NCBI GenBank assembly: GCA_028554795.2
Contig: CM068829.1
Location: 129,224,016-129,288,015, forward strand
Reading direction: 5' to 3'
DNA length: 64,000 bases
Source: Sinohyriopsis cumingii
Taxonomy: Eukaryota; Mollusca; Bivalvia; Unionida; Unionidae
Shown here: one piece after another, positions 22,741 to 35,509 of the stretch
How the letters are laid out: each line of letters begins with the position of its first letter
How positions within the stretch are numbered: position 1 is the first letter of the stretch
The notes under the pieces: generated by a model
What the model was told of the DNA's origin: nothing
The model's database searches: none
What the model saw: the letters and a program-made list of their open reading frames with translations, nothing else
Translations under genes and position numbers: made by a program

Positions 22741-24716
22741 CCAAAGAATGAAAACTTATGACGACATAAGCTTTCATCATGATGTATACACACTAGCGTT
22801 CTCAGAAGTACCTTTATGAGTACAGTTCAAAATAGAAATAAATATGCATATCCAGTTATAAACTTTCCCGATTTATACTGTGATACGTTATTCTTAGTAA
22901 GTAAAATGTGTATTATACAGTGAATGAATATGAGGTATTCGATTAATGGACGGCATGTATTTCAGCTACAGTGGCTACTCAAGATTATTTACTGATGCGC
23001 GAACTATACTTGTAAGAGTTGTCATACTGGTTGTCATTCCATGGATACTGACAGTCAGTGATTTCCACCTTGTAAAATCTTTCTTCCAGGGTGGACAATA
23101 ATAATAGTTTCTGAAGCTGATTTTATTATCAATGGTTTGCAAAAAAGCAGAACAGATATACTTGTGTTTTATCAACTCATTATGGTTCCGCTACTTTGAT
23201 AGAAGAAAAAGGAATGTCCTTTATTGTTTTATGAATGTTATGCACTGTAACAATGACCAACATGTTTTAGGTCACGATCACTTTGGCATTAACTTATTTT
23301 ATGCATGGCAGTTGGGAACTACGAAAAGCTTCGTAGAGGCGGGCTGTATAATCGGTAATTACATTCTTGTTCTCAAAGAGATCTGATAACTAAATAAATA
23401 AGTAAATAAATAAAAACACCAAATGTTATCATTAGAAGTTGCCATGTGTTGTTTATACATTGTACTTGGCGTAAGTCGTAGTTTCAATCGGTATCTTTTC
23501 AACTCAGTAACACCCGGTAAGGGTCATAATTTTACCTAAATATGAGGGTCCTTTGAGAGCATCGTAAATGTATGGAGGAAAAAATAAGTGTCATTTATGT
23601 TTATCTCAAAAGATTTTCCGCGAATTAGTCACGCATAATCAGGGAATAGCTCAGAAAATACCATCACCCCCTTATAACTACAAAGCCTTGAGCCAGCACT
23701 AAGAGTTTTGCCCTGAACCCTGCCGACAAAACTTGTATTCAGTTGAATATTATTGGTGGTGTCAGTTTTGTGGATTCCGTAGCTGCTATGAGTATAACAG
23801 CACCCTATCACAATTAGAGGCATATACGAATTCATACACTGACCAAAAACACAATTTTTTGTAATAGCACGGAATTTCATAAACAAGAAAATTGTATGAC
23901 GTCACCTTATTACGGACAACTATGCAGCAATTTGAGGTTGTCTCGCCAGCATTGTTTGTCGGATTTTGGTCAAAGCTGTCGGATTTTTGTTAAAGCCATG
24001 GACTGGGTGCGTAGGTATGTAACGCATTGAACTTTTTAATGTCGGATTTTGGCTCCGCTTAAGATTAATATACCCATATGATATTTTCCAATATTACACC
24101 TGTTTAATAACACTCAATAACACAGCAAACGACGGTATGACGACATCTGATTTGAAGGTGTAATGACGAATGCATCCGAATGTAATTTAAAGTCAATTAT
24201 GTAACCTATTTTTGCGTTTTTTATTGAATATCATTTTTGTCATGTGATACACATAACATAATCTTCCATTTGAGATTATTTAAAATGAAATTTATGAAAT
24301 ACGTTGAATAGTTTCAATCTTTAGCTACTCTCGTGAAAGATCGTACATTGTTATTCATATAATTGTACATGTCATTATAATCCTTTATTGAGTTACACAT
24401 TGGTTACAAAAGAGACATCACTTTGCTGTGCCCTAAATTCGCGTGCCAATTTAAAGTTTATTTAATCTATTCTACACTAGTAGGATTCATGAAATGAAGG
24501 CAGCTTACATGGCCTACAATCCACCTTTCGGGAATAATAGGTGTAGTAAACTTCTCTATCTCCTCAGTGTGTAACTATGGAAACGGTAATTTAATTACCT
24601 CTACTCCCGTATGGAGATTTTAGATTAACACTGAAAACAGCTGTCTTAAATAATGGTCAGTTCTCTATATGTGCAGTTTAAAGCTGGGAGAATAGCAAAT
24701 AAACCTTTCTATAAAA
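22741..24716. other. Intervening DNA, no supportable gene
   Basis: A minus-strand frame of 85 codons (23629-23886) ends in a less AT-rich stretch (VGRVQGKTLSAGSRLCSYKG and onward) that looks mildly coding-like. I do not recognise it. Three copies of TGTCGGATTTT.G lie at 23958-24055. Confidence 0.4.
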
Positions 24717-24960
24717 TGCACAAACTCGCACTTTTACATTTTTAAACTAGTTTCTCTTTCACTCGTTTATAAATAATTACAAATATGTGAGTAGTAACCT
24801 AGATTATATAAATTCTTCAGACCATGATCCAAATTTCATTTTTAAAGTATCGTGAATTTTATGCTTACTTTCCAGATATATTTTGATTTTTTTATAGAAA
24901 ATATGAAATAAAAAAAAATAATAAAGGAACTTCTCATTATTTTGAAAACGGTGCTTTTTT
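24717..24960. repeat. Dispersed direct repeat, copy 2
   Basis: This is the partner of 22482-22740, 2.2 kb downstream in the same orientation. The 3' third is more diverged and contains an A-rich insertion. Confidence 0.8.
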
Positions 24961-25045
24961 ATGAAGCCCAAAGCAAATAGTCATTTGAACCCATTTGTTG
25001 GTCACGTTTAAAAATTATATCTACGTTTTCCTATTATTGAACATA

Positions 25046-25100
25046 CTTTATTATTATTATGATTATTATTATAATTATATTATTATTATTATTGTTATCA
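25046..25100. repeat. (TTA)n microsatellite
   Basis: The array is degenerate TTATTATTA with a few G/A substitutions. Confidence 0.9.
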
Positions 25101-26255
25101 ATATTAAATATAATTTGGAAATCACTGAATATGTCAGTAACAGTTATTAATATAATCCGTCTATCATTATTTAACGTCCACAGCACCCAAATGCCTGAGA
25201 TGCTATTTAAATATGATACATTTGCCATGGGCATGAATCGCCCAAGGGGATGAATTCTTAAGGAATGAACTATCCAGGGACAAATTGGCTGAGGATAAGT
25301 TGTTCTTGAACACATATCATTTTCTTAAACAACTTGCCAAAAGGTGATGTCATGGATGTGACTTTCATGGCCAATAAACAATGACATGATATTTTACCAA
25401 CAGACAGCCCATCAACAATGCACACAAAAACTGACACCTGCCAACAATTTGCTGCACTGTATAACAATAATGAAGACAAGTCACCAGGTTATTAACATCA
25501 TGAATAGATTTTACTTCAAATATAAGTATACTTGGATAAATATTACAGACATAAAAACGTCAACAACATTGAAGCTGCACTGAAAAGCATATTTATTCTA
25601 CGGTATAGTTTTGATGATGGTAAATGTACATCATCAAGCTATAGTAATTGCAGGCAAATGTATCAGATTTGATTAGTGTTGTGTGACATATCAACATATT
25701 AAGGTTATATTGTGCTTAGGCAATGGGAGTTATATACCTTGACCAAGGATTCAGTGAGGAAGACACAAAGCAAACATCATGGTGACCAAGACTAGGGAAG
25801 TATAAGATGAAATTCATTAGTACCAAAGTTTTGATCGTTTGATAAAACAGTAAATGGTTAGAAGTAGATGAAATTGGTAAGTGCTAGGTTACTTTATTAA
25901 AATAGTGATTGGCTGTTAAACTTAATGAGTCAAACAGAGAATTAAATTACATGATGTACCAAGAGGGCCCCTGAACATAAAAACAGGTGTGCCAAATAAA
26001 GAATGTATGTGGTGTTGGCATGGTTGCACTGTCAACATAAAGTTCTAATAAAATATTCAAAAATAAATAAACAACAGCATTTGCAATCTGGCAACTCTAC
26101 CTGTTTTATAAAACATGTAGCAAAAGATCTTTAGAAGTTATTTACACAAGAACAAGAATCAAAATAAAAAAGAAAAACACAGTCTTTCTTGATCTAATGA
26201 CTCTGCAAAATATATTAGTTTATTTGTCAGACCTTAGTTCTTACCAATACTACTG
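25101..26255. other. AT-rich DNA, no gene seen
   Basis: Open frames up to 93 codons overlap the trinucleotide run or lack domains. Confidence 0.45.
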
Positions 26256-26259
26256 ATAG

Positions 26260-26640
26260 TAATCCTTCTTCATCTGCCATGAATTAAGGGCCTAAATTAC
26301 CCAAATTGATTGGCTGGCAATGGTGCCTAAAGGCACATGATCACATTTTGACTATTCAGTGATAAGCCTAGGAGTGTCATGTTCTTTGCTCCAAGACCCA
26401 CAGCCGCCACCCCAGTGAATCGAGGCAGGATTCAAACTGGCGACCCAATGATCATGAATCCAGCATACTAACTACTGAGTCACTACCCATTTAACTGGGC
26501 AGGAATGATGTCATGTTAAAACCCGTCTCAGACCCACAACAGCCAACCCAATTAATCGGTACAGGATTCAAAGTGGCGACCCAACGATGATGCATCCAGC
26601 ATACTAAACATTGAGTTACTTCCCAAGTAAAAGGGAGGTA
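26260..26640 (-). mobile_element. Dimeric tRNA-derived SINE (reverse orientation)
   Basis: On the minus strand two tRNA-like heads follow each other about 120 bp apart. Each has an A-box-like GT.ACTCA.T.TTTAGTATGCTGGAT and a B-box-like GCCA.TTTGAATCCTG (about 26424-26439 and 26561-26576), then GGC.GCTGTGGGTCT. Only the second (26495 down to 26260) continues into a body with GGAGCAAAGAACATGACACTCC. The first is a truncated monomer, so this is a head-head-body dimer or a SINE inserted into a related SINE. Confidence 0.65.
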
Positions 26641-27478
26641 ATAGTGCCATTTTGAAAACTTGTCTAAAGTAAGTGCCAAATAAGCTTAAACTGGCATTTT
26701 TTAATTTTTGTTATCAATAGGTACAATTCTGTTTGAAAACAAACTGTACAAAGCTAACCTTTTATTAGATTCTAATAAGATGATCATAATTTGGATAAGT
26801 CCATTGTGCAAAATTATTATGGTATATGAAGATTTTCAATGGGATCTGGCACAAAAATGCTTGACAGTTAACAGAGTAATTTACAGTTGCATGGGTTGTC
26901 CCAGTAGGTAACAAAATTATAGCATATGTGATGCAACTGTAACAACCCTTGCTGTCCAACTTTGATGCAATGCATAAATTGTTTTTCCTTTACTAAAATA
27001 AATGTGGTGAAGTCCTATCAAGACAGCAGCATTTCAACGTAATTGATTGTACAGCTGATATTATTCAGGTGTCAAGTTTATTACCCAAAAGCGATGTTCA
27101 TATACATAGCTAAGTAAGAAAAACGGGGGTATTGGATTATTTACCACCAGCAATAATTGGCTCCCTATTGGCCCTTTTTACACGATTTCATCTTTCCTGC
27201 ACCCCACCCCAACTCCGAGTGTTGGAACCATTCACTGTACTATATCTGTACCTGTGTGATACTCTAAATCCCCTTGCAAAAGAATTATTTGGAGAGTGCA
27301 GTCGACAGTACATGGAGTGAACATATTGTTTCCTTTTTTAATAAAATAATTAGTATACAGTAAAGATGAAACATTCGTGGCTAGAGGCCAGTTATTACGA
27401 TATTTTAAAAGATATCACTCAAAATGCGTTATGTTAAGAGTTATAACTGCTCAATACTTCTTCTATAATAATAAATAT

Positions 27479-27480
<2 letters not shown>
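26641..27480. other. AT-rich DNA, no gene seen
   Basis: Short frames only. Confidence 0.45.

Positions 27481-27482
<2 letters not shown>

Positions 27483-27531
<49 letters not shown>
27483..27531. repeat. (TA)n microsatellite
   Basis: About 49 bp of uninterrupted TA. The following ATAAGGC...GCCTTAT forms a small hairpin. Confidence 0.97.
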
Positions 27532-27535
<4 letters not shown>

Positions 27536-27865
27536 CTGTTGGCGCCTTATAGGCAGATTTTTCATCCTGCAACTTACGTTCTGGGCAGTTGAGATCCCTC
27601 ACATGAGAACGGGAAGAAACTATGAAAGGAATTACTTCCGGGTCAATCATTCGCTGTGCCTGTTAAGCCTTAGTTTACAATGGGAAGTAACTCATATACA
27701 TAATTCAATTCAATTCAATGCACTATAAATAGTACTTAAACATGAAAAAGGCAAGGCAATCACTTGTGTAGTAGATAGGTGTTTGTAATAGATTTAAGAT
27801 CTAGAAACGAGTATGTATGTTTATTTTATTGAAATTTGGGATAATAGTGGAGATGAAGATGACGT

Positions 27866-27899
27866 TGGTTGTGGGCAGATTCCAATCTGCCCACAACCA
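27866..27899. repeat. Perfect 34-bp palindrome
   Basis: Sixteen-bp arms (TGGTTGTGGGCAGATT and its exact reverse complement) are separated by CC. The arms are unusually G+C-rich for this window. Confidence 0.95.
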
Positions 27900-27939
27900 T
27901 TTCCAAAAGGAGCTATTTAAAAACATATTGATACGTGTA

Positions 27940-27962
27940 ATATCTGATTTGAAATCAGATAT
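27940..27962. repeat. Perfect 23-bp palindrome
   Basis: Eleven-bp arms, ATATCTGATTT and its exact reverse complement, flank a single G, 40 bp after the palindrome at 27866. Confidence 0.95.
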
Positions 27963-28189
27963 AGGTACGTTCTCAAAGGTATCTAACTGTTCAAACGATA
28001 TATATTAATATATAGGTTTTGCGATATAGTCGTTTACACACGTGACATGATCGTGGTCTTTTAATAACGAATTATTTAATTTCGGAAAACTATCTTCATG
28101 AAAAAATAATGTCATATATCGTGCGTCAGAACCAAAGTTCTAGTATCTCTTGTTTTACTAGCCATGTTTACTTTTGCTCCACGTTTTCA

Positions 28190-29015
<826 letters not shown>

Positions 29016-32000
29016 GATACATCACAAAGTTAAAATCTACCACAATACAAATAGTATCACCTTAACAGTGCAATATATGGTTTTATCGGAACGTAATAGT
29101 CTGGATGTTGTATATTCGGTCCTAAAATATACTTAAGTGTAAATATTTTGTTTACAATGGTTATATCTATATTAGTGATATTACTCGTACCATCCGTTTT
29201 TATTAATTTGGCCCATTTGAATGAAACAATAAAAAATTTTGCTGATTCTAGTGGACATTTTTTTATTTCTGGACATTTCTACGTAATTTGCAATCATACA
29301 ATAGCTGGATATCGCAAATACTATACACAGGGTGCAACTTTTAATTAAAGTTTATTGGCACAGGCTTTGTCGATAAACACCTGTACCTAAATAAGTCATT
29401 GAAATCAATTTTCAAGATCCTTTTACTGAATACAAACCCAATTCCGTGCAATTGATAGTGAAATAGGTAGAATACTCAATTTTGCTAGTATCTTAAAGAT
29501 TCTGGAAAAAGAGTAATAATTGTGTTAATATAATGATTTAGATGAAGACATTTATGTCATCCACTTTCATTTCTTAAATTCATCCTGTACCAACATCAAT
29601 ATTGACTGAGGGACATTATATGCATTACGATTAGTATCGTTGTAGCACAGACACACACAATTTGACTAAAACATTATATAGTTTTAAGCCTTCTCTAGAC
29701 AAAACATTCTTTTTTAAAATTTTCTCAATGTTAGACACACAAAGAGCATATGTAATTGCCCTATCAGGCAGTTTCCCAATTTATACTGGTCACATACGAT
29801 TAAAATTGTCCTCCAGATTCGAATGTACCGAGACAATTATGGCAAAATATTTGATCAGACTGAGATTGGTATGATATAATTGCTAGCTTAAAATGTACAA
29901 CAGCTTATTTTGGATCATGATAGACACTTTCTTGAGAAATGGAGACTTTGTTGGAAGTTTGGTAGAAGCGCAATGTATCTATAAAGTATCACTGACACCA
30001 ACATATATAGTAAAGTCCCCGTTTTAGATAAATGGGATATGATTGGAAACAAGTACTCAAATAAATCCCACGTGTAAAATCTCAGTGACAATAATGAATC
30101 ATTTTTCTAAAGCTGGCCTCCACTTTGTTCCAAGTAGTCTTCTCATAACACTTTATATATAAGTGCATTAGTAAGTAGATGGTGAGGTCAGCTTCATGTC
30201 GCCTTGTAGCTATGGTTAGACATCAAAGATCAAAAGGCACATGATAAATAGCTTCAGAATTTAAAACAGTAGCAACACCATTAAAAACAAAGATAATATA
30301 TGATTGTGGCATATGAATGGCGAGTTTACATTCACATTATTTGTCACGCCACTATTAACTGTTGAATAAAAATGTGCCAGAAATAATTCAGTTCATGAAT
30401 GAATTGAGTTGATCTTAAAACAGATTTCTTATATCATGTATTTCCTGTAACAGTCGTCTCCTACACCAAGGTTCAAAGTAAAATTTTATTTTATTTTTTA
30501 CCATGTTTTAATCCGTATTTCCTTTAACCAGTTCAGGGAATATGGTGGGGATTTTAGGACAAATAATACAAATTATGAAATATTTGCATGCTAATCATTA
30601 CAACCAAGCTATACATAGAATTCATTAAGAAAAATTAAATTGAATGTCTGAAAGTTATTTATGATTAAACAAAAGCAATGTACAATTCAAACTTTCAAAA
30701 ATGCAAACGGAGATATCAAATGAATCTAAAATATTGTTTTAATGACAAACATTTACCTAATACACCTTCTCATATGACATTTAGATACAATTATTACGCC
30801 TTGCATGGGGAGTAAGGCTTACCGTCGAAAGAAGACCAAGCTAAAATAACAGTATTATGTTAATTTATTTCACTCTGTGTTATAACAATTACATTTATAT
30901 ACTGCAGTGGTATCAAGACAAATCGATTATGGCAAAAAGCCACATTAAAACCATTACTTTTTTGAAGTGCTAAGAGGAAAAATAACTTGTGTCTAATAAC
31001 ATTCTGAGAGTGAAGACTTAACTATTATTATTCTTACTTCGGTCTCGATTTAAAAGGTACAGTCTTACCAACTATAATGTACCTTACCAGAGACACAAAT
31101 AACTATGTGATGCCAGAAGGTATAATTGCGATCCAAGGTAAATCTTGTTATTTGTTGAAGAACTTTTAGAATGACTAGTGTGGAATTATCCAATTAACAC
31201 GTGCCGCATACTATTTTGTCACAGCTATCCGTTCATTCAAGACTTTCATTGAATATTATTAGTATCGCATGAAATTCATTCTTCCACAAGGGAAATAGTA
31301 TTTAATTTATTTTCATGATATTCTTTTTAAGCAGCTTTAGTTAAATGTATTTAGGCACATATTGAAATGTGATTATTTATAAAATGAATTCAATAAAAAA
31401 AATAAGTGCATGATGTAATATTTTTCAATATTATATCGCAGGACAGGATGATTTAAATTCAGATCTTTTACACAACATTTGAGCACACATCCATTAAGAA
31501 AACTCCATTTTTAACAGTTATAATAATATAATTAAAACCACTCATGTATGCATATCATATGATACGATCCCATTTAGACGAAACTATTTTACTTGCAGAA
31601 TATGGTAATAATGTGGCAATATGAATTGAAATGTATTCTCATACATACTATGTATACGTGTATTTATTATAGTTGTGGCAAAAATGCAGTCTTTGTGTTC
31701 ATTATTAACTCTAAATCCCACATCATTTAATGAAATTCAGTCTAAAGTAATCATCAACAAAATCAAAAATGTATTATTAGAACAGAATTAAATCGATATT
31801 TTGAAACGTTTTGTTTTCTAAAGAGTAACAAGTATTCCCTCTAACGGAGCTTATTTCACGCATATATAATACATATTTATAAAGACCCACTTGTTGGTAT
31901 GCATAATGATGCGACGTTGTAAAAAGATGGAGCAATTCTGTCATTGGGTGTAATTTCTGCCGATGCTGCTTCTCTGCTTATACATATCTTGTTTAGTTCC

Positions 32001-33595
32001 AATTTTGAATCAGAAGTGTCCTTATTCCTACAAAGTAAACTGAGAAAATGAAAGTATTACCCCCACCAACATGATATCTGAAGATCTGTGTTTTGACAGA
32101 TTAAGGCCAGTAGAATATACTATTCTACCTTTCTTTGTTTCTCTTATTACTTCTAGATAATTGATTTGACAAGATCATACCAAACATCCGAAAAGAAATT
32201 TAGACAGGTGTTTGTATATACTAAATGCCATGGAAAAAACACGGGCCGATACTAAAAATACTATTAAGATATTATCCACAGCATCGACCCTTCATTAGGA
32301 CTATGCATACATGAATAACATAACTATCCTCGATAATTGTAATGTAGTACAAATCTTACTAACTTTACTGAAACTTGAAAGTTACAATATTACGGCATAT
32401 CTTGTTTCAGATAACGAAACAAATGTTAGGACTCATGATAAGTACCTAACCGTTATAGTAATGCAGCAAATGCATACTTTATGGGTGCATTTTGGATGCA
32501 GTTTACGCATAAAACATTGTTGATCATCCTATTAGACTATCCACAATATAAGTGGTGGCTAAGATTAATATCGTTGAAGAATTGAATAGTCGCCAGCCTC
32601 TGCCTCTAAGATAGACACAAATGTATCAGATTTACCAATAACAATGGAGATACACGTGGAAAGGTTTTAGCTGCTTCTTTGTAAATAATGTGATATCCCA
32701 TTTACAACCGTCACAGTATGATGTAACATAATCACCGAAAGAAACGTTGCCATTCTAAGTAACGGAGACATTGGACCATACATGTACTTTAGTTGGGTAT
32801 GACTATAAAATACATGTGTACATATGCGTTCTCTTCAGAACTGTATTTCTCATGTAAAGGAAAATTATTGCTCTTAAAGTTAAAGTATGGCCTACCTATA
32901 CAGATGCATTGATTTCAACAACCCGAAGAAAACGTAATAGACAAAAGTACACATCAAGTTCCTTTTCTGTTTTCGTTGAATAGTGCTCCTTTCAGTTTGC
33001 TAGGGATAGAGTTTACTCTAAAATTAGTATCCATGGTTTTAAATGACAAAAATAATACATGTTTCTCATCGCCTACCCATGCAAGCTAATGTTATGCATA
33101 ATTCAGTACCTAAGTCACTTGTTAATCTGTGTCATTGTGTTCACACCCTTAAAATATATATTACTCCCTCTAACAGATACTCTCACACTCAAACGATATG
33201 CTAGTATTTTCACTGGAACAGGGCGACTGGGATTTCTTTCCTACTAGTAACATTTTAAGCCTTACTATAATTATTATTATACGCAATGTGTCGATTGAAA
33301 TGCAACATTCATACTCTCAGTTTGCATCGTTTAGGGATATGGATTCTAACTTTCAATTATAAGTCCTCATTTGATCATATGCGACAAGGTCGTATCATTT
33401 GAACCAGAAGGGTACAATATGAGTTGTACGTTTGATCAATGCGGAACATTTTTAAAGAGTCTTTTCAAGTTACAACAAAACTTTAAGTGTATCTTACTTC
33501 CTTCAAACAAAGACATTCGTCAAAAATTAAATAAATCTAACCATGATCACTTAACCACCCAATCAAAATACCAAACGCTTTACACGACCATGTCA
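29016..33595. other. AT-rich gene desert
   Basis: Open frames up to about 98 codons (for example 33371-33667 plus) have no recognisable domains. No SINE, LINE or tandem repeat was recognised by eye. Confidence 0.45.
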
Positions 33596-33599
33596 TTTA

Positions 33600-34747
33600 G
33601 CAATTTTAAAGACACGTCCAATTATATTTATACAACATTTCAACATTTATTGGGTACTTTTAGCTGAAGCTCACCAGACAAAATTACTGACTTACAGATG
33701 GGATACAATTCTTCATGCTTTGTGGAACGAACTATAGTTTACATCTTAATACCTATAAGCTCGACTGCGTATGAGTGTCTGGATCAAAACGTTTTGCATG
33801 GTGTTTTATCAAATGTGGAGAGGCTTTAAGGTACTTTATGAGTGATATACTTTTTGCTATATATCTCTTCAAGTTTTTGTTCTTTGACTTTACTACAATT
33901 CCGTTGAACAATATCAGACTAAAATGGTTTCTTCTTTTTCAAAGCATTTTCTAGCACGTGTAAAGCATGACTGAGACGACACGACGGAGATAAACAAACT
34001 AAGGTAAGAAAACAAAGTTAACAGAGCAGCTAAATAACATGTGTTAGAACTTTATATATCATCTGGACAGCTAACGTTAGTTTCGTGTAACTGGATAATA
34101 AACCTGTAAAAGATAAGAAAGAAAATTATCGCACTTAAATCAATATCACCTTTCTTTTCTTCGTACTGTTTAATATTTAACATTTCTTTTATAGGATCAA
34201 ACGTTTTTGAAAATTGACAAGTGATATTGAAAATGCACAATGATCGTATCTATTTCATGATTTAGCCTCATCGTTTATCGGATCTAAACTGTCATAAAAC
34301 ATACACTACTTCTACTTCTAATTAATTAATGCAGATAATAATCATGATTAGAATTTATGCTGATATGCCGGAACAGGTTGAGGATTAGTTCATAAACTTG
34401 TTTAATGAATATAAAATCATCTCGGTTCCAGACATAGGTCAGTGCATAACATTTACAGCAACAAAACAGAGAGTAATAGCATATCGGATGACTCGCACTG
34501 AAACATTTCGATATAATTTACAATATCACATCATGAAATGTAAATATTTTGAGACAACGTTATCCAGTACCAAACCTTTCCGGTCATGAAATTTTTTTAT
34601 TCGGAGTTAAACGGTGTCCCGCGTTAGATCGATATGACTTGAAGTTAATATTAATCAAAGATTCACCAGTGCGAGAAATATACCGTCAATGCGAGGGCTT
34701 TAAATGAATCTCGTCATGCTAATGTTTTGAGTGGGCCACGACCATAT

Positions 34748-34825
<78 letters not shown>

Positions 34826-35500
34826 GTTATATACGAAATATTATATATCCTTTTCTTATGATACACCAAATAGTTTTGATATAATATTATTGTATTTGGA
34901 AGAATAAAGAAAACAATAGTGTTGCTGTGTTCAGAGGAATATCCTTATAAACACCAGCGTGGTACCTATATTCTAAAGTAAAATCTTTAATAAAAATGTA
35001 ACTGAAGACAGGAAAATTAAGTACACATTGTTTAAACACTGGATGCAATCAGCTCGCTCTTCCTTATAATCAAGGATGTGGTAAGATATATTTTATATTG
35101 CACATATCAAGTTCCTGGTGGATTTTTTTTTCCTGTTGTTTCGTTTTTATCTTTTCTGTTTTTTGTGTCGAACTCGTATTCGCCAATCATATCCCATGTG
35201 AAGTAATTAAAAAAAATCAAGTGTACATGTAGAAAACACGTAACGATTTAGCGGGGCTTCTAAGTAAATAATTACAGATCGGGGGAAAAAATTAATTTAA
35301 AATTTAATTACTGAGTATCTGTTCCCAGGAAAAGCAATAGGTGACTTTATAAATGTTAAAAGCAGCCGATTTGATAGAAACTTCCTTTGATAAAACTTGT
35401 TCTCTTACCATTTATTTGACCACAGAGTGTGCTTCGATGATGACAATATCCGTTAAATTCCGATTGCTTCTACCATTCAATGTTGAATACTTCTGCTACT
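33600..35500. repeat. Large diverged tandem duplication, unit 1
   Basis: Landmarks shared with units 2 and 3, in order, are: GTGGAACGAACTATAGTTT (33722); GACAAGTGAT...ATGATTTAGCC (about 34215-34267); AATAATCATGATTAGAATTTATGCTGATAT (about 34335); GGTACCTATATTCTAA...ACTGAAGACAGG (about 34960-35010); GAGTATCTGTTCCCAGGA (about 35312); and CCGATTTGATAGAAACTTCC.TTGATAAAA (about 35368). No coding function is apparent. Confidence 0.75.
34748..34822. repeat. (TA)n microsatellite
   Basis: About 75 bp of TA lie inside unit 1 and are absent from the other units. Confidence 0.97.
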
Positions 35501-35509
35501 ATTACAGCA

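Noticed and set aside
34748-34822. Replication origin or matrix attachment site at (TA)n
   Set aside because: TA microsatellites are common throughout the window and nothing else supports such a role.
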